25,094 nt of DNA from Betaproteobacteria bacterium (GCA_009921765.1 RFXC01000036.1:1-25094); one strand, 5' to 3'. Shown: positions 14,800 to 21,915, counted from the first letter of the stretch. Numbers and translations are program-made. The notes: generated by a model from the letters alone, not told the origin.

Positions 14800-15234
14800 T
14801 CAGCGCCTGATGCCACGGCTGGCAGGAATCTTCAAGATCCTCGCCGCGGCAAGAAGCCGCTCATCGAGCGTGTAAAACATTTCCGTCGCGCGATTCGCAG
14901 CGATTGCAAGGTGTAGCGCGTCGCCTGCGCGGAGCTTGGTATTGAATTGTCGGATGAACGTTGCGGCCAGATCAAAATCGGACACCCTCGGTGCTTCGAT
15001 GACAAAGCAGTCTTTAATGACCCGATCAAACTGGGCAATCACTTCCAGGGCATCGGCGTCTTTCAGACCACCCATACGGACTTCCCGCGCGATCAGGCTG
15101 TAAAACTCTGTCCGGGTCCAGTGGCTGACGCAAAGATCGCCAGGCGTTTGGCGAACGACGCACGCTTCAACTTTTCTGCTGAGCGCCTCCTCGAGAAACA
15201 GCGGAGCGATGAAGCTGACGTCGCAATAACGCAT
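14800..15234 (-). CDS. vapC: PIN-domain toxin (VapC family)
   Basis: 144-residue PIN-domain ribonuclease toxin, normally Mg2+-dependent and acting on RNA. The four acidic positions are present: D5 (MRYCDVSFIAPLF), E43 (WTRTEFYSLIA), D105 (LRAGDALHLAIA) and D124 (FYTLDERLLAAA). Full length for the family (130-145). The ATG overlaps the antitoxin stop by one base (TAATG), so translation is coupled. Paired with a Phd/YefM-type antitoxin. The module is flanked by direct repeats resembling the SMP-30 3' end, suggesting later insertion. Confidence 0.92.
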   Translation of the reverse strand: MRYCDVSFIAPLFLEEALSRKVEACVVRQTPGDLCVSHWTRTEFYSLIAREVRMGGLKDADALEVIAQFDRVIKDCFVIEAPRVSDFDLAATFIRQFNTKLRAGDALHLAIAANRATEMFYTLDERLLAAARILKIPASRGIRR

Positions 15235-15467
15235 TAGCGCCCTTCATCGCGAAGATCGCGAACGAGCTCGGCGCTGGGCTTTCGCCAGGCCGGCAACCGC
15301 CTTCGAAAATCGACGAGTGACCGGAACGGCTTCTTTGGCGACTCGACAGCACTCAGCTTGGCGATGGGGATCCCCCGGCGGGTGATGACAACTTCTTCAC
15401 CCGTTTCAACTTCTTCAAGGAGCTGGCTGAGATGAGTCTTGGCTTGGGCCAGTGTAACGGTTCCCAT
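15234..15467 (-). CDS. Phd/YefM-family antitoxin
   Basis: 77-residue antitoxin partner of the VapC toxin. The Phd/YefM N-terminal domain is clear: MGTVTLAQAKTHLSQLLEEV, then GEEVVITRRGIPIAKLSAV (about 23-41). A basic, helical C-terminal tail (FRSLVDFRRRLPAW, then ELVRDLRDEGR) would wrap the toxin. It shares one base with vapC. In the family it neutralises the toxin and represses its own promoter, probably here through the repeats immediately upstream (15482-15522). The start ATG 15467 is preceded by a GGGG-containing weak ribosome-binding site. A second frame, set by the repeats, runs into this gene. Confidence 0.92.
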   Translation of the reverse strand: MGTVTLAQAKTHLSQLLEEVETGEEVVITRRGIPIAKLSAVESPKKPFRSLVDFRRRLPAWRKPSAELVRDLRDEGR

Positions 15468-15481
15468 GGCAACCCCGTTTA

Positions 15482-15522
15482 GTCATCGACTTGGTCATCG
15501 ACTTGGTCATCGACTTGGTCAT
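15482..15522 (-). repeat. Three tandem 12-bp repeats in the vapC-module leader
   Basis: Unit GTCATCGACTTG repeated perfectly at 15482-15493, 15494-15505 and 15506-15517, then a partial GTCAT to 15522. It lies 15 nt upstream of the antitoxin ATG and downstream of a TATACT -10 word, so it would be transcribed as leader. On the minus strand each unit contains an in-frame ATG (M-T-K-S), forming a 35-codon frame that ends inside the antitoxin gene at 15415. Probably operator repeats; a leader peptide is possible. Confidence 0.85.
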
Positions 15523-15534
15523 TTGGTCGATTGG

Positions 15535-15540
15535 AGTATA
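15535..15540 (-). promoter_or_regulatory. Candidate -10 element for the vapC module
   Basis: Minus-strand TATACT (five of six bases match TATAAT) lies 68 nt upstream of the antitoxin ATG. No good -35 at 17 nt; TTGCCC at a 15-nt spacing is the closest. The start of transcription would fall just before the 12-bp repeats. Confidence 0.4.
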
Positions 15541-15571
15541 GGACATCTTCCCGGTGGGCAAAGACCTGACC

Positions 15572-15592
15572 GCTCAGAACCCGAGCTTGGGC
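15572..15592. repeat. Flanking repeat, copy 2 (3' end of the SMP-30 gene)
   Basis: Second copy of the repeat at 14769-14792. It encodes the last residues (P-K-L-G-F) and stop of the intact SMP-30 gene. See the first copy for the comparison. Confidence 0.75.
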
Positions 15593-16461
15593 AGCGCCAA
15601 TCCCTGAACGCCAGGTTCGAAGGCGAGCAGGCGCCCGGCCCATGCCTCGCGGGCCCGCGCCGCGTCATCGAGCATGAAGGTCATGGAGGTGACATAGAGC
15701 GTACGCAGATCGGGGCCGCCAAACGCCACGCTGGTGGGGCGACTCACGGGAAGCGACACCTCGCGCTCGATCCGACCCTGCGGATCGACGCGCACGAGCT
15801 GCGAGGCGCCGAGTTCCGCCACCCAGAGCATGCCCTCTGCATCGATCGTGCAGCCGTCGGGGTGGCCGCGGCGCCCCACAAAGCTGATCAGGAGCCGCCG
15901 GTTGGCAACCTCGCCCGTGGCCGCGTCATAGTCCCAGGCGTAGATATGCCCTTCGGGATGGGTATCGGTGTGATACATGGTGCGGCCATCGGGGCTGAAT
16001 GCGATGCCGTTTGAGACCTGAAAGCCGCGGTCGATGGTGGCTGCGATCAGGCTGCCATCGATCCGGTACAGCTCGCCGAGCGGTTGTTTGAGCGTGCGTT
16101 CATAGGAACCTATCCAGAGTCGGCCGGCAGGGTCGACCGCGCTGTCGTTCAGGCGTTGAATCGAGAAGTCAATGCCCCAGAGCGGCAACCACCGAAGCTG
16201 ATCGGGCGAGGGATCGGCAACGGCCAGACCACGCTGAAAATGGATCAGCAGGCTGCCGTCGGCGCGCTCGCGCACGCCGGAAGCGCGCTGCGGCAACTTC
16301 CAGGTGGTGGTGAGCCCGCTTTGCGGGGTGTAGCGATGGAGCGTCTTGGGCTCAAGGCCCACATCCACCCAGTACAGGGCCTGCTCGCGGGCGACCCACA
16401 GCGGGCCCTCGCCAATGGACGTGACATGGTCGGTGACGCAGCGGATATCGGCGGTAGTCAT
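15574..16461 (-). CDS. SMP-30/gluconolactonase family protein
   Basis: 295-residue six-bladed beta-propeller, soluble; the family contains sugar lactonases and other divalent-metal hydrolases. Metal-site residues are present at the expected places: E18 (SIGEGPLW), N151 (VSNGIAFSPDG) and D202 (HPDGCTIDAEG), matching E18, N154 and D204 of human SMP-30. N105 in RLNDSAVDPAGRLWIGS is the usual substrate-side residue. No signal peptide. It is divergent from a Bug-type receptor gene, an arrangement that would suit sugar-acid lactone uptake and hydrolysis, though this is inference. Its 3' end is one member of the direct-repeat pair bracketing the VapC module. Confidence 0.92.
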   Translation of the reverse strand: MTTADIRCVTDHVTSIGEGPLWVAREQALYWVDVGLEPKTLHRYTPQSGLTTTWKLPQRASGVRERADGSLLIHFQRGLAVADPSPDQLRWLPLWGIDFSIQRLNDSAVDPAGRLWIGSYERTLKQPLGELYRIDGSLIAATIDRGFQVSNGIAFSPDGRTMYHTDTHPEGHIYAWDYDAATGEVANRRLLISFVGRRGHPDGCTIDAEGMLWVAELGASQLVRVDPQGRIEREVSLPVSRPTSVAFGGPDLRTLYVTSMTFMLDDAARAREAWAGRLLAFEPGVQGLALPKLGF

Positions 16462-16503
16462 TGCGGCTTTCCAGGAATTCCCGGTCTTGCAACCAGGGAG
16501 GGT

Positions 16504-16532
16504 TTGGCGCGGGTCGCGAACTCAAGTACATT
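16504..16532 (+). promoter_or_regulatory. Candidate sigma-70 promoter for the Bug receptor gene
   Basis: TTGGCG (16504-16509), a 17-nt spacer, then TACATT (16527-16532), 42 nt before the ATG at 16575. It lies in the 113-bp spacer divergent from the SMP-30 gene. A GGAG ribosome-binding site is at 16564-16567. No matching minus-strand promoter was recognised. Confidence 0.35.
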
Positions 16533-16574
16533 TTCGCCGCCCTCCCCTTATCACCTTCAAACTGGAGTCAATCC

Positions 16575-17555
16575 ATGGAACTCCTTCGCCGCGCAGCGCT
16601 TGTCGCCACGCTTGCCACGCTTGGCTTCGCCAGCGCCTCGACAGTCGCCCAAACCGCCTATCCCACCCGACCGGTCAAGCTACAGGTGCCGTTTGCTCCC
16701 GGTGGCACCACCGACATCATTGCGCGCGTCATCGCCGAGCCACTCGGCAAAGTGCTCGGCCAACCCGTGGTGATCGAGAACAAGGCGGGCGGCGGCGGCG
16801 TGGTTGGCGCTACCGAAACCGTCCGCGCCACGCCGGATGGCTACTCGCTCGGCATGGCCACGGTGTCGACCACCGCCGCCAACCCCGCGATCAACCCGAA
16901 GATCCCCTACAACCCGGTCACCGACTTCACGCCCATCATCAACATTGCGGCAACGCCCAACCTGATCGCGGTGCACCCCAGCTTCCCGGCGCGTGACTAC
17001 AAGGCGTTCATCGACGAACTGAAATCCAGGCCGGGGAAATATTCCTACGCCTCGTCGGGCACAGGTGGCATCGGTCATCTGCAGACCGAACTGTTCAAGA
17101 GCCTGGCGGGCGTGTTCATGACCCACATCCCCTATCGCGGCGCAGGCCCGGCACTGAACGACACCGTAGCCGGACAGGTGCCGCTCATTTTCGACAACAT
17201 TCCCTCGGCGCTACCGTTTGTGCAGGCCAACCGGCTGGTACCGGTCGTGGTGGCCGCGCCCCAGCGGCTGGCGGTGCTGCCCAATGTCCCCACCTTCAAG
17301 GAAGTGGGCCTGGAGCCGGTGAACCGGATGGCCTACTACGGCATTCTGGCCCCCAAGGGTCTGCCAGCCGAGATCGTCGATCGGATCAACGCCGCCACCC
17401 GCAAGGCGCTGGAAGATCCGGCGGTTCGCAAGCGCATCGAGGACACGGGATCGCTCGTGATTGGCAACAGCCCGGCGGAATTCGCCGCGCAGATCAAGGC
17501 CGAGTTCGAGGTCTACCGCCAGGTGGTTGCGCAGCAGAAACTTTCGCTCGAGTAA
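16575..17555 (+). CDS. Bug-family (TctC-type) periplasmic substrate-binding protein
   Basis: 326-residue periplasmic receptor of the tripartite tricarboxylate transporter superfamily. The signal peptide MELLRRAALVATLATLGF...VAQTA ends at about 26. The family motifs are YPTRPVKLQVPFAPGGTTD (29-47) and VIENKAGGGGVVGA; later come SSGTGGIGHL, HIPYRGAGPALNDTVAGQV, and MAYYGILAPKGLP with the C-terminal helix. ATG 16575 begins the signal peptide and has GGAG 8 nt upstream; the longer frame from 16461 is not supported. No tctA/tctB membrane genes are nearby, as is common for the many orphan Bug receptors of Burkholderiales. Ligands of such receptors are mostly carboxylates; none can be assigned here. 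Confidence 0.95.
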   Translation: MELLRRAALVATLATLGFASASTVAQTAYPTRPVKLQVPFAPGGTTDIIARVIAEPLGKVLGQPVVIENKAGGGGVVGATETVRATPDGYSLGMATVSTTAANPAINPKIPYNPVTDFTPIINIAATPNLIAVHPSFPARDYKAFIDELKSRPGKYSYASSGTGGIGHLQTELFKSLAGVFMTHIPYRGAGPALNDTVAGQVPLIFDNIPSALPFVQANRLVPVVVAAPQRLAVLPNVPTFKEVGLEPVNRMAYYGILAPKGLPAEIVDRINAATRKALEDPAVRKRIEDTGSLVIGNSPAEFAAQIKAEFEVYRQVVAQQKLSLE

Positions 17556-17557
17556 GG

Positions 17558-19024
17558 CTAGCCGCTTCTGACCGGGTCCCGGCCCCAGCGACGCCTGAGG
17601 GCCAGGTATTCCTCCTGAAGGGGGCCGCTGCTCAGCGCCGGCTGCCAGCCGGTGAGCGTGAAGAAGTCTTCAAGCCGGTAGGGTCCCAGGTCGGTCCGTC
17701 TGAGCGTTGCATGTCGCAGCGCGAGCACCACCCGCGCAACGCCGGCGTTCCTCAGCGCCCCCGCGCACATCGGGCACGGCTCCATCGTGCAATAGAGCGT
17801 TGCCCCCTGCGTGCTTCCGACACCATGAATGGCTTCAGCACGTCGAATGGCGTCGGTCTCGGCATGCACCGTGGTGTCGCATTGCGAGACCTGCCGGTTC
17901 TGGCCGGTTGAGAGCAACTGGCCGTCGCGCACCAGCACAGCGCCAGTTGGCCAGTCGCCGCGGTCGAATGCTTCCCGAGACTGGGCAAGCGCAAGTTGCA
18001 TCCAGTGCAGGTCGGTGTTCTCGCCGCCATGCTGCGGCGGCATCACCTCGCCAGCCGCCCGCGCCGCGCTGCCTGCCAACGCCGCACCGGCTGACAGCGA
18101 TTGCTCGCGCGCCGCCCCCACCCCAGCCACCCGCTCAAGCATCAACTGGCCCAGCACGCCATAGGGGCTCGCAAGCGTCTCGAGAATTTCAAAGTGATTG
18201 CAGCCTTCCACAACACACCGTGTCACCGTGCGCCCAGCCGCCTCGGCGGCCGCCGCGTAGTCGCCGGCCTGCCGCTGAAATTCTGGACTCTCGAGCGAAC
18301 CACAGGCCACCGTAAGCGGTGTGGTGAGGGTCGCCACATGCCGAATGGGGCTGAGCGCATGCACCTGATCATCCGACAGGCGCACGTAGTTGCTCCGGGC
18401 CGACAGACGCACCGGTTGCAGGTCGTAGATGCCGCTGCACACGGTAAGGCTCGCCATCGGTGAATGTGCACGCAGCGAAAACGCCGACGCCCAGTTCGTA
18501 TGCAATGCCGCGGCGCTCAGATGCCCGCCCGATGAATGCCCGAACAGATGGATGCGCGCTGGATCAATCCCGAGCACGTCGGCGTTGGCCGACACCCAGG
18601 CAATCGCGCGACGGATCTGATCGGTCATGCGGCCAAGGTCACCATCGAGTTCAGTGACCGGCGCAAAGTCGGGGATCAGCACCGCGCAGCCGTGGGTGAT
18701 GAATGGGTCGGCGACAAACGCATAGTTTCGTGCCAACCCGCCACGCCAGGCGCCGCCGTGGATGAAGAGCAACGCAGGCAAGGGCTTCGCCGAAGCGCCG
18801 TGAGACTGGGGCCTGAAGCAGTCGAGCGCCTCCGCTTCGGTCGGTCCGTAGCGATGCCGCGAGGGCGCACCAAGTCGGCCACGCGTGCGCTCACTCGCCA
18901 GTTCATAGCGCTTGAGCACCTGCTGCATGTTGGGAGCGTGCTGAGCCTGGTCGTAGGCTCGGTCAAGTGCCGCCTGATCGAGGTCGAGCCAGACCTTGGG
19001 TGCCGCGGATGCCTCAACCGCCAT
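17558..19024 (-). CDS. Fusion protein: alpha/beta hydrolase (formamidase-like) + zinc-dependent nucleoside/cytosine-type deaminase
   Basis: One uninterrupted 488-residue frame with two catalytic domains. Residues 1-300 are an alpha/beta hydrolase: oxyanion motif HGGAWRGG (89-96), nucleophile elbow GHSSGG (162-167, S164) and CNHFEI with H277, all typical of arylformamidase/carboxylesterase-like enzymes. An Ala-rich linker (about 305-330) leads to a deaminase domain (335-488) with HAE at 387-389 and PCPMC at 416-420, giving zinc ligands H387, C417 and C420 and catalytic E389. ATG 19024 overlaps the SDR stop and follows GGGGGG; the upstream frame to 19102 overlaps the SDR and is not needed. It is the last gene of the Rieske operon. 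The expected role is hydrolysis of an ester or N-acyl bond plus removal of ring amino nitrogen. Substrate unknown. Confidence 0.88.
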   Translation of the reverse strand: MAVEASAAPKVWLDLDQAALDRAYDQAQHAPNMQQVLKRYELASERTRGRLGAPSRHRYGPTEAEALDCFRPQSHGASAKPLPALLFIHGGAWRGGLARNYAFVADPFITHGCAVLIPDFAPVTELDGDLGRMTDQIRRAIAWVSANADVLGIDPARIHLFGHSSGGHLSAAALHTNWASAFSLRAHSPMASLTVCSGIYDLQPVRLSARSNYVRLSDDQVHALSPIRHVATLTTPLTVACGSLESPEFQRQAGDYAAAAEAAGRTVTRCVVEGCNHFEILETLASPYGVLGQLMLERVAGVGAAREQSLSAGAALAGSAARAAGEVMPPQHGGENTDLHWMQLALAQSREAFDRGDWPTGAVLVRDGQLLSTGQNRQVSQCDTTVHAETDAIRRAEAIHGVGSTQGATLYCTMEPCPMCAGALRNAGVARVVLALRHATLRRTDLGPYRLEDFFTLTGWQPALSSGPLQEEYLALRRRWGRDPVRSG

Positions 19025-19796
19025 GTGTGAGCCCCCCATCGATTGCAAGTTCCTGACCGGTGATGAAACGCGCCGCCTCCGAACAGAGAAACGCAACCGC
19101 ATTGGCGATCGCGTCGCAGTCGAGGGGCTCGGCGATGCACTGCATGTTGAGAATCATCTGTTTGTAGGAATCGGGTAACCGGCTGGATTGCAGACCGTGC
19201 AGCACGACCCCTGGCAACACGGTGTTGACGGTCACTCCGAACGCGCCCAGTTCCCGAGCGAGCGAGCGGCTCATGCCGGCCAGCGATGCTTTGCTGGTGA
19301 CATAGTGAAGAAAATGGGGCCGACCCATGCGGTAGGTGCCCGAGGACACGTTCACGATCCGACCCCAACGTCCCGCCTTCATGTCGGGCGACACCGCCCG
19401 GATGCAGTGAAAGCTGCCAGTGATGTTGGTGTGGATCACCCGATCCCATTCCTCGAAGGGAATCTGGTCGAAGTCCTGATAGCCCAGCGCAGAAAAGAGC
19501 GCGGCATTGTTGACGAGCATGTCGATTCGACCGAACCGCTCGCGGCCCTGTGCCACGCACGCTTCAACCGACGCGCGATCGGCAATGTCGAGCGCGCAAC
19601 CGAGCGCCTGGCCACCGGCCGCCTCGATATCGTGCGCCGTTTGCTCCGCCTCATCGGCCAGCAGGTCGCCGATCACGACCCGCACGCCTGCGGACGCCAG
19701 CCTGAGCGCGCAGGCCCGGCCGATGTTGCGCGCACCGCCCGTCACAAGCGCAGTACGGCCGGTCACACCTAGAAAATCAGATGAGGAGGAAGTCAT
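19014..19796 (-). CDS. Short-chain dehydrogenase/reductase
   Basis: 260-residue classical SDR. Cofactor motif LVTGGARNIG (17-26), D44 at the end of beta-2 (VVIGD), which favours NAD over NADP, NNAA at 96-99, catalytic S151/S152 (NVSSGTY), Y165 and K169 (YVTSK), and LPG at 218-220 region. ATG 19796 follows a GAGGAGG-free but short 23-nt gap after the dioxygenase beta gene; the longer upstream frame overlaps that gene. In Rieske dioxygenase operons such an SDR usually rearomatises the cis-diol by NAD-dependent oxidation, and I infer the same here. The 3' end overlaps the start of the hydrolase-deaminase by 11 nt. Confidence 0.92.
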   Translation of the reverse strand: MTSSSSDFLGVTGRTALVTGGARNIGRACALRLASAGVRVVIGDLLADEAEQTAHDIEAAGGQALGCALDIADRASVEACVAQGRERFGRIDMLVNNAALFSALGYQDFDQIPFEEWDRVIHTNITGSFHCIRAVSPDMKAGRWGRIVNVSSGTYRMGRPHFLHYVTSKASLAGMSRSLARELGAFGVTVNTVLPGVVLHGLQSSRLPDSYKQMILNMQCIAEPLDCDAIANAVAFLCSEAARFITGQELAIDGGLTHGG

Positions 19797-19819
19797 GGAA
19801 CGGTCGGGCGCGCCTGCGC

Positions 19820-20338
19820 TCAGAGAAGAAAAGCAATGCCGGGCAGCTCCGCCTCGGAGTTGATGAGATTGACTCGCTTGGCCGCAATGCGCAGCTCCCC
19901 ATTGACCCATCGCAGGCGGTGCTCAACCAGGGCGGCCCAGGTGCGCTGGACTTCAAGGCGATACTCAAACAGGGCGAGCGTGGAGGCAATCTGCAGCTCA
20001 CCCGCGCCTTCGGAAAGCATCTGTACGTTGCCCACCTGATGCACGGTTCGTGCGAGCGGACGGCGGGCATGCGCGCGCGGATGGGCGATCTGGCGGACGC
20101 GCAGTTCGAGCAGCGTTCGGTCGTCGTGAATGATAGAAGACGTATTCAGCGGATCGGTCTGAGCGGCTTCGAGTGGCACCCAATAGGTAGCGTCATCGGT
20201 AAAGAGCGCGAGCCAATCTTCGAACTGGTGGGTGTCGAGCAGGCGCGCTTCCTGAAAGAGGAATTGGCGGACCTCTTCCAGCCGAGCCAGGCGCGAAGAA
20301 CCGAAGTCGGCAGGTGGCGAAGCAGAAGGTTGCGTCAT
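19820..20338 (-). CDS. Aromatic-ring-hydroxylating dioxygenase beta subunit
   Basis: 172-residue small subunit of a Rieske ring-hydroxylating dioxygenase (SnoaL-like cone fold). Recognised by VRQFLFQEARLLDTHQFEDW and LFTDDATYWVPLEAAQ (23-58), SIIHDDRTLLELRVRQI, and the late RLRWVNGELRIAAKRVNLIN, all typical of benzoate/anthranilate/biphenyl-type beta chains. It has no catalytic metal; it stabilises the alpha3beta3 hexamer. ATG 20338 overlaps the alpha stop by four bases (ATGA), showing coupling. Normal length (about 160-190). Confidence 0.93.
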   Translation of the reverse strand: MTQPSASPPADFGSSRLARLEEVRQFLFQEARLLDTHQFEDWLALFTDDATYWVPLEAAQTDPLNTSSIIHDDRTLLELRVRQIAHPRAHARRPLARTVHQVGNVQMLSEGAGELQIASTLALFEYRLEVQRTWAALVEHRLRWVNGELRIAAKRVNLINSEAELPGIAFLL

Positions 20339-21669
20339 GCTGCGCTCCCTGAAGCGTCCGCACACATGTAGCGAAGCCAGGCATCGAACTGCCGCCGGAT
20401 GAAGATTTCACTCGTGCCGGTAGCGCCTCGCAGGAGCGGGCCATCCGGGACATCGCCCCCCGCCCCGCGCGCAAGATTGACCCATTCGGGCTGGGCCGCC
20501 TCCAGCCCCTTCTGGACCCGCCCGTACACTTCGAGATCGTCAGTGAGCACCCAGGATGCGGTGCCGTTCACCACATTGGAAAAAGCGATGGTGTCGCGAA
20601 ACATCTGCTCGGGCGCGCCTTTCAGCCGCAGGTTGTAGGTGTAGACCACGGTGCGATTCACAGCCAGCGGATGGACGATCCGCAGCTGCCGAAACTGGCT
20701 CATGAAAGACACGTTCGGATAAACGATGGTGTTCCAGCGCGTGACGCCCAGAATGCGCTGCGCCTCATCGGCGCCCACCCGCTGCTCGAGCCGCTTGCGG
20801 TATTCCGCAAACACCGGATTGTTGAGCCCCACCACCAGCCTGCCATCGGAGTGGTAGTCGCCCATATACCCATGCCCCCAGTCGCTGGTCCACATGCCGA
20901 TGGCCTCCCATACCGGTTCGGGCGCACCGTTCTGGCGCATCTGACGGATCGAGATATCGGCATATTTTTCCGGTTGACCGGGATCAGCGGCATCGCGCGC
21001 AACATGCACAGACGAGATATGCACATGATTGGGATGCACACCATCGAGATGGTTTTCAAGCACCAGCTTCCAGTTGCCCTCGTAGGTGTGTTTGAACACC
21101 CCGCCCGCCACCTCGACTGCGCCATCCGGCGCGCGATCGACCAGATCATCGAAAGAGCTTGCAAGCGGCCCGAGAAAGTCGACCAGATCGGGGCCCGCCG
21201 GCGAGAGGCTCGCAAAGATAAAGCCTCGGTAGAGCGCCACCCGCGGCACTGCGCGCAATCCCAGGTCGGCGAGCACCCGTTGGGGTTGCTCGCCATAGCC
21301 CTGCGGCACCGGCACACCGGCGAGGCGGCCGTCGAGCTCGAAGCCCCAGCCGTGGTACGGGCAGACGAAGGCGCGCGAATGGCCGCTGGGTTCGTGGCAG
21401 ATCAGCGCGCCACGATGCGTGCAGCGATTGACCAGAACCCGCACGGCACCGGAAGCGTCGCGAGACACGATCACCGGCAGCCTTCCCATTCGCGTGGTGA
21501 ACCAGTCACCGGCGCTCGCCACCTGAGACTCATGGCCCAGCAACAGCCAGGCCCGGCCGAATATTCGATCGAGCTCCAGTTCGAACAATGCCGGATCGGC
21601 GTAAACGGAGTGGTGGACCCGGTCGGGAAGGACCAGCGACCGAAGATCCTGCGAATCAGGAACAGGCAT
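20335..21669 (-). CDS. Rieske aromatic-ring-hydroxylating dioxygenase alpha subunit
   Basis: 444-residue catalytic subunit. Rieske [2Fe-2S] ligands C83-x-H85 (NRCTHRGALICHE) and C103-P-Y-H106 (FVCPYHGWGFE). The mononuclear iron region ENHLDGVHPNHVH (205-217) supplies bridging D209 and ligands H212 and H217. So it should insert both atoms of O2 into an aromatic or heteroaromatic ring. I chose ATG 21669: the frame runs upstream to 21933, but a start at 21762 would place the operator/promoter at 21730-21757 inside the gene. No strong Shine-Dalgarno sequence is visible. No ferredoxin or reductase gene accompanies it, so electrons must come from elsewhere. It is the first gene of a four-gene operon. 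Substrate cannot be read from sequence. Confidence 0.93.
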   Translation of the reverse strand: MPVPDSQDLRSLVLPDRVHHSVYADPALFELELDRIFGRAWLLLGHESQVASAGDWFTTRMGRLPVIVSRDASGAVRVLVNRCTHRGALICHEPSGHSRAFVCPYHGWGFELDGRLAGVPVPQGYGEQPQRVLADLGLRAVPRVALYRGFIFASLSPAGPDLVDFLGPLASSFDDLVDRAPDGAVEVAGGVFKHTYEGNWKLVLENHLDGVHPNHVHISSVHVARDAADPGQPEKYADISIRQMRQNGAPEPVWEAIGMWTSDWGHGYMGDYHSDGRLVVGLNNPVFAEYRKRLEQRVGADEAQRILGVTRWNTIVYPNVSFMSQFRQLRIVHPLAVNRTVVYTYNLRLKGAPEQMFRDTIAFSNVVNGTASWVLTDDLEVYGRVQKGLEAAQPEWVNLARGAGGDVPDGPLLRGATGTSEIFIRRQFDAWLRYMCADASGSAA

Positions 21670-21729
21670 GAGGAGGGCCGCGTTGAAGGTTGAATGGGCG
21701 ATGGCACCAGCCAGGCTGCCTGACGCTCC

Positions 21730-21757
21730 TGTTAAGCGAACGCCATTCGGTATTCTG
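21730..21757 (-). promoter_or_regulatory. Operator A and weak promoter for the Rieske operon
   Basis: Minus strand: CAGAAT (21752-21757), 16 nt, TTAACA (21730-21735). The spacer contains CGAATGGCGTTCG (21737-21749), a near-palindrome that differs at one base from operator B and has the same orientation and offset relative to the hexamers. The hexamers themselves are weak, so activation may be required. About 60 nt separate it from the chosen alpha-subunit ATG. Confidence 0.6.
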
Positions 21758-21814
21758 GACATGGGGTTACCATTTTGGCAACCGGTCGCGGTTCGCTCGC
21801 GCACCATGACGCCC

Positions 21815-21832
21815 CGGTCCGCAAGCGGACCG
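21815..21832. promoter_or_regulatory. Perfect 18-bp palindrome upstream of the TRAP promoter
   Basis: CGGTCCGCAAGCGGACCG: 8-bp perfect inverted repeat with an AA centre, ending 7 nt before the -35 of the TRAP promoter and between the two operators. The position suits an activator site or a second repressor site; it is unrelated in sequence to operators A and B. Confidence 0.6.
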
Positions 21833-21839
21833 AAGATCC

Positions 21840-21867
21840 TTGACAGCCGAATGCCGTTCGCTAATAT
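21840..21867 (+). promoter_or_regulatory. Promoter of the TRAP operon with operator B in the spacer
   Basis: A perfect -35 TTGACA (21840-21845), a 16-nt spacer and -10 TAATAT (21862-21867). The spacer carries CGAATGCCGTTCG (21848-21860), palindromic at 11 of 13 positions. A regulator bound there would occupy both hexamers, so repression is expected. Transcription would start near 21874, about 42 nt before dctP; AGGA at 21905-21908 is the ribosome-binding site. Confidence 0.75.
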
Positions 21868-21915
21868 CCGCCGACGTTCAACGGCCCGCCCACGCAACCG
21901 ATCGAGGAACCTCTG

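Noticed and set aside
15482..15522. CRISPR-like array
   Set aside because: The 12-bp units are contiguous without spacers; it is a simple tandem repeat.
21638..21840. 13-bp direct repeat GACCGAAGATCCT at 21638-21650 and 21828-21840
   Set aside because: One copy is inside the Rieske alpha coding sequence. By a rough estimate a few chance 13-mer pairs are expected in 25 kb, and there is no symmetry or promoter logic at the coding copy.
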